64,000 nt of DNA from NCBI RefSeq assembly GCF_000374025.1, contig NZ_KB893239.1, positions 124,001 through 188,000 of the forward strand, in the 5' to 3' direction. The position numbers and the translations under genes are program-made. The stretch is from Spirosoma panaciterrae DSM 21099. GTDB taxonomy: Bacteria; Bacteroidota; Bacteroidia; Cytophagales; Spirosomataceae. This document shows positions 1 to 8,089 of this stretch, one piece after another; position 1 is the first letter of the stretch; each line of letters starts with the position of its first letter. Under the pieces are notes generated by a model. It was not told where the DNA came from. It saw only the letters and a list, made by a program, of their open reading frames with translations, and did no database searches.

Positions 1-2
1 CG

Positions 3-443
3 GCCCTGACGGCGTTAACCACCTCGTTCTGTGTAGATTTCATGAACGTGGAGAAACGCCCCGAAGCCGAACGGTCGCGGATTAAACACATTGTCCACAT
101 TGGTTTTTCGCTGCTTTTTTACGTGGTGATTATTGTGTTCCGACAACTGAACAGTAAAGAAGTGATTACAGCCGTATTCGATATTGCAGGCTATACCTAC
201 GGTCCTTTGCTGGGCTTGTATGCGTTCGGTATTTTCAGCAAACGCCCGGTCAGAGATGGCTTTGTACCTTTCATTTGCGTAGCTTCACCTATACTGACTT
301 ACATCATCAACGAGAACTCGACAGCCTGGTTTGGTGGGTATCAATTCGGTTTTGAGCGGCTGCTGCTGAATGGGTTAATCACTTTCCTGGGCCTTCTGGC
401 CGTTTCGAAACCCGTTCCTGAAGAAAAGCCAGTAGTCGCCTAA
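3..443 (+). CDS. Sodium:solute symporter family protein, C-terminal part (5' end outside window)
   Basis: The reading frame is open from the first bases of the window through an internal ATG at 42 to the stop at 441-443, so the true start lies upstream. The first visible residues, ALTALTTSFCVDFMN, match the segment conserved in sodium/solute symporters (SSS family) just before the last membrane helices. At least three hydrophobic helices follow (roughly HIVHIGFSLLFYVVIIVF, the GYTYGPLLGLYAFGIF stretch and a last one ending before the short charged tail). The family carries sugars, amino acids or other organic solutes into the cell with Na+; the substrate cannot be told from this fragment. It ends 23 nt before the next gene, in the same direction. 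Confidence 0.8.
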   Translation, partial: ALTALTTSFCVDFMNVEKRPEAERSRIKHIVHIGFSLLFYVVIIVFRQLNSKEVITAVFDIAGYTYGPLLGLYAFGIFSKRPVRDGFVPFICVASPILTYIINENSTAWFGGYQFGFERLLLNGLITFLGLLAVSKPVPEEKPVVA

Positions 444-466
444 GTACGCCCTTTTACCTTTACGTT

Positions 467-2359
467 ATGAAGTTAATCAGTAGTTTCTTCTTCCTGTTTC
501 TGATTCGTTGCCTGGCTGCCAACGCCCAGCTCTGCTTTTCACCTGAACGACCGCAGATCGGACAGATCGTATCGTTTACGTACACGCCTTCAGCAACACT
601 GGTTCAGGATAGCACGCTGGAAGGCCGCTTTGTACGCTACGGGGCTCCTACCATGATGCGCATAAGTCAGCCCACAACCGTTACCCTGGTGCGACAGGGT
701 TCCAATTACGTCGGTGAGTTATACATCCCTAAAAAAGATGTAGCCGGAACCATGCTCTTCTTTCGAAATAGCAAACTACCGCATCGCACCGACCTGAATA
801 ATGGGCAGTTTTATGTCGTTCCGGTGTACGATAGCACAGGGCGCATCATCCCACATGCTACAGGTGGCCAGGCATCCGTATTTACCCGTAGCCACTTCCT
901 GAACGAAACAGGTATGCGAGCCGATCCAAACTGGGTGGTTACCCTCTACGAACATGAACTGACGATGAACCCTGACCTGCGTTCGCTGTACTGGGCCGAC
1001 CATCTGGCCGCTCTGATCAAGCAGCGAAAGCCCGGTTATGGTCCGAAGGTCAAGGCGGCTATTGAAGCCTACCTGGCCGCTCGCCCGTCGCCTACAGTAA
1101 CTGAACTGGCCGATGCTTCCCGGCTCTACGAAAGCATGGGCGATTACCAGAAAGTGGCGGCTCTGCGCGAGCGGCAGAAAACGACCGATCCGGGTGGGTT
1201 GCTGATGCAGAAAGACCGCGCTATTTCCATCCGAAACGAAGCCGATTGGGGTCGCAAAAAAGCCGCCTACGAAGCCTTTATTAAGGATTATCCGGCCTCT
1301 GCCCATCTGCCCGATCTGGCGGCTGTGATGCTGAACAGCTATTTTAAAAACAACGACATCAAGGGGTTGATCGCCTTTGCCGAAAAACAACCGACAGCCC
1401 AAACGGATGTACTGGTTCTGAACACCATTGCCAATCAGCTGGCCGAAGAGCGCCGTTCATTGCCCGAAGCCGAACAGTTGATCAAACAGGCGCTGACTGT
1501 GCTGAATGGCCAGACGAAACCCCGTAATGCTCCCGGCAGTTGGGAAGCAGACAGACAAGCCCGATTTCGACAGTTGACGAATACGTATGCCCGTACCCTC
1601 GATCAGCAGGGAAAATATCCTGAAGCTTTCGCCAAATACCAGTCGGTCGTTAATCCCGACGATGTGGAGAACAGTGACCCACGCACCACTGAACGCTATT
1701 TTCTCTGTGCCCTGCGTACCAATCAGGCTACTGATGCCCTGCCCATGGTTGAGGCCGCTATTCAGGCCGGGAAAGCAACGCCCAGCCTGAAAAATACACT
1801 GCGAGACTGGTACGCCAAACAACCGGGCAACGACGCCGTCAAAGCTAAAGCGTATCTGGCGAATCTGGAAGCCGACATTAAGGCCGACCAGCGTGATGAA
1901 CTGCTTCAAAAACTGATCAATGAACCTGCTCCTGCCTTTGCCCTCACCGATTTGCAGGGCCGAACCATTTCGTCGTCATCGTTCAAAGGCAAGGTGATTG
2001 TGCTGGATTTCTGGGCTACCTGGTGCGGGCCTTGTATTGCGTCGTTCCCGGCTATGCAACAGGCTAAGAACCAGTTTCAGGACGATCCGAACGTCCGGTT
2101 CCTGTTCGTTAATACCCGTGAAGGTGGCCCCCTATCCCGAGTACACGCCTTTATGGAGAAGCATCCGTATGATTTTACCGTACCCATTGATGGGCAACAG
2201 AAAGTATCGAAAGCGTACAAGGTGCTGGGGATACCCACCAAAGTGGTCATCGGCCCGAACGGGCGGGTTCGATACCGGACCATCGGCTACTCCGGCGACC
2301 CCGAAGCCACTGTCAATGAGCTGGCACTGGTCGTTGAACTGCTTAAAGAAGGAAAGTAA
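467..2359 (+). CDS. Secreted TlpA/AhpC-type thiol:disulfide oxidoreductase with long TPR-like N-terminal region
   Basis: A 630-residue protein with a signal peptide (hydrophobic residues 3-18, then ANAQ). Residues about 150-470 are helical with TPR-like spacing (repeats such as ADASRLYESMGDYQKVAALR and YARTLDQQGKYPEAFAKYQ). The last 145 residues form a thioredoxin-like domain with the motif WATWCGPC; the redox cysteines are about residues 520 and 523, and a cis-proline stands in GIPTKVV. Family knowledge: such Bacteroidota proteins act in the periplasm and reduce or isomerise disulfides. The extension before the redoxin domain is typical of large TlpA-like proteins of this phylum. No cytochrome maturation genes are nearby, so the partner is unknown. 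It is followed after 30 nt by a cupin gene. Confidence 0.85.
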   Translation: MKLISSFFFLFLIRCLAANAQLCFSPERPQIGQIVSFTYTPSATLVQDSTLEGRFVRYGAPTMMRISQPTTVTLVRQGSNYVGELYIPKKDVAGTMLFFRNSKLPHRTDLNNGQFYVVPVYDSTGRIIPHATGGQASVFTRSHFLNETGMRADPNWVVTLYEHELTMNPDLRSLYWADHLAALIKQRKPGYGPKVKAAIEAYLAARPSPTVTELADASRLYESMGDYQKVAALRERQKTTDPGGLLMQKDRAISIRNEADWGRKKAAYEAFIKDYPASAHLPDLAAVMLNSYFKNNDIKGLIAFAEKQPTAQTDVLVLNTIANQLAEERRSLPEAEQLIKQALTVLNGQTKPRNAPGSWEADRQARFRQLTNTYARTLDQQGKYPEAFAKYQSVVNPDDVENSDPRTTERYFLCALRTNQATDALPMVEAAIQAGKATPSLKNTLRDWYAKQPGNDAVKAKAYLANLEADIKADQRDELLQKLINEPAPAFALTDLQGRTISSSSFKGKVIVLDFWATWCGPCIASFPAMQQAKNQFQDDPNVRFLFVNTREGGPLSRVHAFMEKHPYDFTVPIDGQQKVSKAYKVLGIPTKVVIGPNGRVRYRTIGYSGDPEATVNELALVVELLKEGK

Positions 2360-2389
2360 TTCGCCAAAACCGACTGTCTACACCCCCGT

Positions 2390-2764
2390 ATGGATCCAGA
2401 GTCGATTAACATCATCAATTCACATAACGCTGAGCACTATACGTGGGGCGATCAATGCGACGGATGGCATCTGGTCAAGTCCGACTCGCTAAGCATCATT
2501 CAGGAGCGAATGTCCCCCGGCCCTGCTGAAACCAAACATTATCACCAACGTTCCCGCCAGTTCTTTTTCATCTTGTCGGGCGAAGCAACAATGGAAATTG
2601 GCTCTAAACAGGTCATCTTACATGTAGGCGATGGCATTGAAATTCCACCGTTGGTAGCCCATCAACTGCGTAATGACTCAACCACCGACCTGCATTTCAT
2701 GGTAACCTCCATGCCCAAAAGTCACGGTGATCGGGTTGTTGTTGAATCAATAGTCAATATTTAG
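2390..2764 (+). CDS. Small cupin-domain protein
   Basis: A 124-residue single-domain cupin without signal peptide. The first cupin motif is seen around HYHQRSRQFFFILSGEA (metal-binding histidines and a glutamate or glutamine position) and the second around GDGIEIPPLVAHQLRN with the second-motif histidine. Such small mono-cupins bind a divalent metal and act as isomerases, dioxygenases or ligand-binding proteins; the sequence does not tell which. It sits 30 nt after the thioredoxin-like gene and 36 nt before a GNAT acetyltransferase in the same direction, so the three may be cotranscribed. Confidence 0.8.
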   Translation: MDPESINIINSHNAEHYTWGDQCDGWHLVKSDSLSIIQERMSPGPAETKHYHQRSRQFFFILSGEATMEIGSKQVILHVGDGIEIPPLVAHQLRNDSTTDLHFMVTSMPKSHGDRVVVESIVNI

Positions 2765-2800
2765 TACTCTCCTTACAGAAACGCTGAGTAACCCCTTCGT

Positions 2801-3304
2801 ATGACCATTCGCCTTGCCACCCTAGCCGATTTACCTAACTTACTGTCCCTGTTGAAACGCGTTGTTCCGCTCATGCATGAAACCGGCAATTTTCAATGGG
2901 ATGAGCACTACCCGAATGCAGAGGTCTTCACGCAGGACATTAAAAAAGGGCAGTTGTGGATCGCTGAGATTGATGAGCAACTTGCCGGTGTAGCCGCTCT
3001 GACCGAAGATCAGGAGCCGGAATATGCTCAGGTAGGTTTCGATCTGACTCAACGCGCTGTAGTAACGCACCGATTAGCCGTTGATCCTGCTTTTCGGGGC
3101 CAAGGGGTTGCAGCTGCTTTATTAACCCAGGCCGAGCAACTCGCCAGGGAGCGGGGACTGGCTTTCCTACGCATCGATACCAACTCAGAAAACCAATCGA
3201 CCCAGAATCTTTTTCCAAAAGTTGGCTACGTCTATGCCGGAGAGATCACACTGAGTTTTCGACCCGGCCTGCGGTTTCTGGCCTACGAAAAACGGCTAAC
3301 CTGA
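2801..3304 (+). CDS. GNAT family N-acetyltransferase
   Basis: A 167-residue cytoplasmic protein. The acetyl-CoA binding motif is visible as VTHRLAVDPAFRGQGVAAAL (motif A, R/Q-x-x-G-x-G/A near residues 85-105), followed by the ARERGLAFLRIDTNSENQST strand-helix typical of motif B, where an aromatic or Asn residue precedes FPKVGYVYAGEI. The family transfers the acetyl group of acetyl-CoA to an amine of a small molecule or protein. The acceptor substrate cannot be predicted. It lies between the cupin gene and a bestrophin gene; the 82-nt gap downstream makes shared transcription with the latter uncertain. Confidence 0.85.
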   Translation: MTIRLATLADLPNLLSLLKRVVPLMHETGNFQWDEHYPNAEVFTQDIKKGQLWIAEIDEQLAGVAALTEDQEPEYAQVGFDLTQRAVVTHRLAVDPAFRGQGVAAALLTQAEQLARERGLAFLRIDTNSENQSTQNLFPKVGYVYAGEITLSFRPGLRFLAYEKRLT

Positions 3305-3386
3305 TAACTGCCTGCTACATCGATCTGCGCGGTTTAGCCCAACTGATAAATACGCTTTGACCACCAACACTTATACTTAACTTGTT

Positions 3387-4394
3387 ATGCATGCCGGACA
3401 AAACTATACCCTGAGAGAATTTCTCTTCTGGACCCGTCGAACGATCTACTGGCTGTTAGGAATCAATGTAGGCGTTACATTTCTTTATGAAGTGATAGGC
3501 TTAACCTGGATTGGCATACCCTGGGTTCCCATTGCGCTACTCGGTACAGCAGCTGCATTCATTGCCGGTTTTCGAAATAACGCTACCTACGCCCGTGCCT
3601 GGGAAGCGCGGCAGATATGGGGAGGAATTATTAATAGCAGCCGCAGTCTGGGTATAATGATCCGTGATTTCATACGTGACCCGGCCTCATCTGCTGATGC
3701 GTCAAAGCAGATCCATCAGCAGCTTATTTACCGGCATGTTGCCTGGCTGACAGCGCTCCGATTTCAGTTACGGGAACCACGAGCCTGGGAAAATATGGAG
3801 AAGTCCTATAATATCGAATATCGTCAGAATTACAAAGTACCTGAACGCGAAAGCAGTTTGCCTGATGAACTTCGCAGGCTATTGCCGAGCGAAGAAGCCG
3901 ACTACGTATTGAGCAAGAAAAACCGGGCTACGCAACTCATCAGCCTTCAGTCTAAACAACTGCGAGACCTGGTTGATACAGGTTGGATTGAGAATTATCG
4001 ATATGTCGAACTAGAGTTGATGCTGAAAGAACTATATGAACATCAGGGAAAAAGTGAGCGTATCAAAAACTTTCCGTATCCCCGGCAATTTGCAACCATC
4101 AGCACGCTGTTTATTCGATTGTTTGCCTGGATGGTACCGTTTGGTCTATTAAAAGAGTTCGATAAACTGGGCGAGCATTTAGTATGGCTTACGGTTCCAT
4201 TTGGCATGCTGGTTTCCTGGGTATTTATGAGCCTTGAGCAAGTGGGCGAGAGCACCGAAAATCCATTTGAAGGCAGCGCTAACGACGTTCCCATTACCAA
4301 CATGAGCCGCACCATCGAAATTGACCTTCGCGAAATGCTCGACGAAACCGACATACCGCCCGCCCTGACGCCTGTACAAAATATTTTGCTATAA
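3387..4394 (+). CDS. Bestrophin family ion channel (YneE-like membrane protein)
   Basis: A 335-residue integral membrane protein. The N-terminal pair of helices (residues about 17-60), the conserved segment AAFIAGFRNNATYARAWEAR followed by WGGIINSSRS, and a second membrane region near residues 235-285 match bacterial bestrophins. Known bacterial homologues form pentameric channels in the inner membrane; some are sodium-selective, while animal homologues conduct chloride. The C-terminal part contains the conserved acidic segment near NPFEGSANDVPI, which in bestrophins lies at the cytoplasmic belt. It ends 18 nt before the stop of the convergent MBL-fold gene, and no classic hairpin terminator is seen between them. 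Confidence 0.85.
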   Translation: MHAGQNYTLREFLFWTRRTIYWLLGINVGVTFLYEVIGLTWIGIPWVPIALLGTAAAFIAGFRNNATYARAWEARQIWGGIINSSRSLGIMIRDFIRDPASSADASKQIHQQLIYRHVAWLTALRFQLREPRAWENMEKSYNIEYRQNYKVPERESSLPDELRRLLPSEEADYVLSKKNRATQLISLQSKQLRDLVDTGWIENYRYVELELMLKELYEHQGKSERIKNFPYPRQFATISTLFIRLFAWMVPFGLLKEFDKLGEHLVWLTVPFGMLVSWVFMSLEQVGESTENPFEGSANDVPITNMSRTIEIDLREMLDETDIPPALTPVQNILL

Positions 4395-4412
4395 AATTTG
4401 ATTCTAACTTAC

Positions 4413-5447
4413 TCATTTAAACACCATCGGTCGGCCTTCCTGCGGCACCAGAAACTGGCTATCGGGAATTGATTTTTCTTTAAGAGCTTTGCGCAAATCT
4501 TCGGCAGGTTCGAACAAACCATCGTCACCTTGTTGAAATGTACCAAAGTGAATCCCCACGGCCTGTCGGGCTTTCAGGTCGACAAACGCCTGAACGGCAC
4601 CCGCTGGCGATACATGCACTGGCGCCATAAACCACTCCGGCCGATAGGAGCCAATGGGGAGCAACGCTAGTTTTATGGGTCCGCCCGACTGTTCGGCCTG
4701 CTCAGCAATGTGTTTAAAATGAGGGCCGTAACCACTGTCACCACAAAAGTATGTAATGCCAAAACCGGTATGAAGGAGATAGCCACACCAAAGCGTTTGG
4801 TCGCGGTCGCCCATACCCCGGTTACTGAAATGTTGGGCTTGTGTGCAGGTTAACCAAAGCTTATCATTGATGGTTAGGGTATCGTTCCAGTCGAGTTCAC
4901 GGGTTGTCCGTCCATCAACCGATTTTGGTAAGTGCGAAACACCCAGGGGCGTCACAAAGAGGGGATTGTGCGTTTTGACCAGTTTCCTGATGGTTGGCAG
5001 ATCAAGGTGGTCATAATGATTGTGACTCAGCAACACAACATCAATCGGGGGCAATTCCTCGAAGCGAAGTCCGGGTGGCCGTTTTCGCTTAATACCCAAC
5101 CACGAAGTAGGCCCTACCCTATTTGACCAGACCGGATCGGTCAGGATATTCAGCCCAGCCGTCTGAATCAGAAACGTCGAATGATTTACAAACGTAAGCA
5201 CTACGCTATCGCCCTCGATGCGGGTAGCGGGTCGGTCCCCTACGTAGGCATCGGGTTGCTCAGGCCAGGGACCTTTGTCGCGGTTCAATAACCATTTCAG
5301 CAGACTACCTGTACCTCGTTCCGGCATACCCGGGTTGAAAAACTTTTTACCATCGAAGTGATCTGTCACCGGGCCCTTATAACGCGGGGCACAGGCCGAC
5401 ACCAGTAAAATCAATCCTGAAATGAGAATCGGGAGCAGGTAATACAT
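4413..5447 (-). CDS. MBL-fold metallo-hydrolase lipoprotein (NAPE-PLD / UlaG-like)
   Basis: A 344-residue protein with a lipoprotein signal: hydrophobic residues 3-17 and a Cys at 19 in VSAC, so it is probably anchored in the cell envelope. The metal-binding motif HNHYDHLD is at residues 142-149, and further ligands are seen in the FCGDSGYGPHF segment (Asp) and near GIHFGTFQQGDDG (His). This spacing matches the family that includes NAPE-hydrolysing phospholipase D and UlaG-like lactonases. The substrate is unknown; a phospholipid or lactone is possible. It is convergent with the bestrophin gene and divergent from the response regulator. Confidence 0.8.
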   Translation of the reverse strand: MYYLLPILISGLILLVSACAPRYKGPVTDHFDGKKFFNPGMPERGTGSLLKWLLNRDKGPWPEQPDAYVGDRPATRIEGDSVVLTFVNHSTFLIQTAGLNILTDPVWSNRVGPTSWLGIKRKRPPGLRFEELPPIDVVLLSHNHYDHLDLPTIRKLVKTHNPLFVTPLGVSHLPKSVDGRTTRELDWNDTLTINDKLWLTCTQAQHFSNRGMGDRDQTLWCGYLLHTGFGITYFCGDSGYGPHFKHIAEQAEQSGGPIKLALLPIGSYRPEWFMAPVHVSPAGAVQAFVDLKARQAVGIHFGTFQQGDDGLFEPAEDLRKALKEKSIPDSQFLVPQEGRPMVFK

Positions 5448-5516
5448 GCCGTCAATCTACGAATGAACCTGAATATAAATCGAATAACTAGCTGAATGTT
5501 CAAAACTTTCAGGGAA

Positions 5517-5547
5517 TTCGCGAATATCAAAACACTCCTTATCTTTG
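5517..5547 (+). promoter_or_regulatory. Probable promoter of the response regulator gene, decides its start
   Basis: A perfect Bacteroidota -7 element TATCTTTG lies at 5540-5547, with TTC at 5517-5519 (one mismatch to TTG) 20 nt upstream. Transcription would begin near 5553. This is downstream of an in-frame ATG at 5496, so the regulator should start at the ATG at 5583. Confidence 0.5.
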
Positions 5548-5582
5548 AGTTATACTATTCCTCTCTACTAACCCAACTACCT

Positions 5583-6236
5583 ATGTCCTCGCCAATTCGC
5601 GTAGTGTTAACGGATGACCACGAAATAATTTTAGATAGTTTATCCCTGCTTCTGGGCCGTATTGAAGGTGTGGAGGTCATTGGAGCATTAAACGACAGCC
5701 GGGATGTAGTCGATTTTCTCCATGAACATGAGGTCGATATTTTGCTTACCGATATGGACATGCCCGACCTAAACGGGATTAACCTGACGCTACAGGTTCG
5801 CCAGCATTTCCCCCAGCTTCGGGTGCTGATGCTGACCGTTTCGGAAGATGCCGACCGCATACGAGAGGCTTTCCGGGCGGGGATTTCGGGCTATGTGATG
5901 AAAAAAGCGGGGAAAGCGGAACTGGAGCGGGCCATTAAAACGCTGGCTCGCGGTGAAAAATATTTTTCCGAATCCGTCATGACCCAGTTGATGGCACTGC
6001 CCGTTGAATCGCCCCGCCCGACCGACGAAGCCCCTGCCCCACTGGTGCCCCTCACCGATCGGGAAATCGAAATTATCAAACTGGTGGCGCAGGAATTGTC
6101 GACCAATGCTATAGCCGACAAACTATTTATCAGCCCCGGTACCGTAGAAACCCATCGGCATAATATTCTCCGTAAGCTGGGCGTCAAAAACTCCATCGGT
6201 ATCATCAAATATGCCGTAAAACATGGGTTGCTGTAA
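5583..6236 (+). CDS. NarL/FixJ-type response regulator
   Basis: Starting at the ATG at 5583 the protein has 217 residues and begins directly with the receiver strand RVVLTDDHEII, which carries the acidic pair. The phospho-acceptor Asp is in LLTDMDMPDLNG, and the conserved Lys follows in YVMKKAGKAELERAI. The C-terminal LuxR-type helix-turn-helix spans LTDREIEIIKLVAQ to the end, including the recognition part ISPGTVETHRHNILRKL. An upstream in-frame ATG at 5496 would add 29 residues of unrelated sequence and is upstream of the likely promoter, so I reject it. The gene lies 97 nt upstream of a sensor kinase and is presumably its partner. Confidence 0.9.
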   Translation: MSSPIRVVLTDDHEIILDSLSLLLGRIEGVEVIGALNDSRDVVDFLHEHEVDILLTDMDMPDLNGINLTLQVRQHFPQLRVLMLTVSEDADRIREAFRAGISGYVMKKAGKAELERAIKTLARGEKYFSESVMTQLMALPVESPRPTDEAPAPLVPLTDREIEIIKLVAQELSTNAIADKLFISPGTVETHRHNILRKLGVKNSIGIIKYAVKHGLL

Positions 6237-6333
6237 GGGCTAATGTTCAGGCAGCTATGTATGAAAAGATTGCGCTGGAAACTTTAAATTGCCCGTTATT
6301 CAGGCAAATTTCGTAACAAATCAAGCTCATTTC

Positions 6334-7746
6334 ATGCATTTTACGACCTGGAACCTACTGTTTACAGGCATGGTCAGTTCGATTTTACTGCTCAATCTGG
6401 TTCAATGGAATATCTACCGTGAACGGATCTATGGGTTGTATGCCATATATATGCTGGCCTGGCTGGTATACTTCGGCCTGCGATTCGATGGTATAGCGGT
6501 ATATACCTCATCCAGTCTGCAACAGTTCGTTCGTGGAACAGCCCCTATGCTGGCCTACGTTGTCTATTTCGATTTCATTGATGCGCTGATTCATTTACGT
6601 ACCACCACGCCGTTTCTATTAAGGTTATTCCGTATTGGCCGTATTGTCATTCTGGTCTATGTCCTGCTGATTGGCCTTTTGTGTTTTGGGCATTGGAATG
6701 AATCCATCTTCAATATAGCCCATACAGTCATTCGGTTGCTCATTATCGGATTGGCTGCGTATGCCATTCCAAAAATCAACCAGTTGAAAGGCACCGTGCC
6801 GCGCTATCTGGCCATAGGCTCTGGTTTGCTTCTTCTGGGCGCTATTGCTTCCATGATTATGTCGATTGGCGAAGTATATAAACTGAACCCGGATTCGTTT
6901 TTGTACTCACCGCTGAGCTATCTGGAATTTGGGATTCTGGGCGAACTGATCTGTTTTACCCTCCTGCTCGGCTATCGTCAGCGACGAGGGGCCATTCAAA
7001 GTGCTATCATCGAACAGGAACTGGCTCGTGAGCGGGAACAACATCACCGGGAGCAGGTTGAAGCCGAACTGGAAAACGAAAAACTGCAGCAGCAGATGTC
7101 GGCCGTACAAATGAAAGCCCTACGGTCGCAGATGAACCCTCATTTTCTCTATAACTCACTGAATGCCATTCGGTTGTTTGTTCTGCAAAACGACAGCGAT
7201 AACGCCGACAAGTTTCTGGTAAAGTTCTCCCGGCTTATGCGGCTGATTCTGGAAAACTCCCGGCAGGAATGGGTAACACTGGCCAGCGAACTCGAACAGT
7301 TGGAACTTTACCTCGAACTGGAACAGCTTCGGTTTGATAATAAATTCGAATTTTCGGTCGAAACCGATGCAGCAATTGCGCAGGAGAGTGTTTCTATACC
7401 TCCCATGATCATTCAGCCGTATATCGAAAACTCAATTCTGCACGGTATCGCGCACAAACTCGACCGGGGGCATATACGCGTCTCCGTTCGGCAGAATGGC
7501 GATAGTCTGCAATGCATTGTTGATGACGATGGTGTAGGCCGCCGGAAAGCGGCTGAGCTGAAGAGCAAAACCGTTTCGTCGCACAAGAGTGTCGGCCTTA
7601 AAGTGACCGAAGAACGGCTCCAGCTCATCAGTCAGCAAACCGGCAAACAAAGCGCCGTAACCATCATCGACAAAGCCGATGAAGCCCATCAGCCAATCGG
7701 TACGATCGTTGACATCCAATTGCCGCTATTGGCTATAGAAGTTTGA
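6334..7746 (+). CDS. LytS/YehU-type sensor histidine kinase with seven-helix sensor
   Basis: A 470-residue protein from the ATG at 6334; an in-frame TTG at 6289 is possible but less likely. About seven membrane helices fill residues 5-220, as in 7TMR-DISM sensors. A charged coiled coil follows (residues about 225-265), then the His_kinase motif QMNPHFLYNSLNAIR, whose His is the phospho-acceptor, and an ATP-binding domain with IIQPYIENSILHGI (N box), DDDGVGRRKA (G1) and SVGLKVTEERL (G2). Kinases of this class usually pair with LytTR regulators; here the neighbour is a LuxR-type regulator 97 nt upstream. The stimulus is unknown. Confidence 0.88.
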   Translation: MHFTTWNLLFTGMVSSILLLNLVQWNIYRERIYGLYAIYMLAWLVYFGLRFDGIAVYTSSSLQQFVRGTAPMLAYVVYFDFIDALIHLRTTTPFLLRLFRIGRIVILVYVLLIGLLCFGHWNESIFNIAHTVIRLLIIGLAAYAIPKINQLKGTVPRYLAIGSGLLLLGAIASMIMSIGEVYKLNPDSFLYSPLSYLEFGILGELICFTLLLGYRQRRGAIQSAIIEQELAREREQHHREQVEAELENEKLQQQMSAVQMKALRSQMNPHFLYNSLNAIRLFVLQNDSDNADKFLVKFSRLMRLILENSRQEWVTLASELEQLELYLELEQLRFDNKFEFSVETDAAIAQESVSIPPMIIQPYIENSILHGIAHKLDRGHIRVSVRQNGDSLQCIVDDDGVGRRKAAELKSKTVSSHKSVGLKVTEERLQLISQQTGKQSAVTIIDKADEAHQPIGTIVDIQLPLLAIEV

Positions 7747-8089
7747 TTAAAGAAGAGTTGAAAACAGCGAAATGCCGTTGTAAGAATAAGTTTGTAGAAT
7801 ACTACAACTCATTGCTCTCTACGATTACGTTTGCCGCTGGAGCGCCAGCCCGGTGCTATGATACGAACTTGAGCCTGCATTTGCAGCGGCACAGTAACAA
7901 TTATCAACCTGAGTTCACCGACCAGGAGATTCAGGATGGCTCAAAAGTGCGTTCCTCGAAAGGAGCCTTACTACACTGCTTTGGTCGTTTAGCGGCTGGA
8001 CTTTAATATCTTGATTTTCAACCCATGATTCCCATCATTAGTAGAATAGTAGCTTATACAGGCTTTTCACTTAAAGCCCTGCTTCGTCT
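7747..8089. other. 343-nt gap without a convincing gene
   Basis: An 87-codon frame beginning with TTG crosses this stretch, but its translation shows no domain, has irregular composition (Cys and Gln scattered, no hydrophobic pattern) and starts inside the end of the kinase gene. I see no strong promoter or hairpin. It is probably intergenic, or an old remnant I cannot identify. Confidence 0.4.

Noticed and set aside
776-1402. A 208-codon frame on the minus strand
   Set aside because: It lies wholly inside the TlpA-like gene, its translation has no domain, and the GC pattern of the opposite frame explains it.
5496-5582. N-terminal extension of the response regulator
   Set aside because: It contains a promoter element (5540-5547) and has no receiver-like residues.
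7743-8006. An 87-codon frame with TTG start after the kinase gene
   Set aside because: It has no recognisable family, poor composition, and no promoter; I treat the stretch as non-coding.
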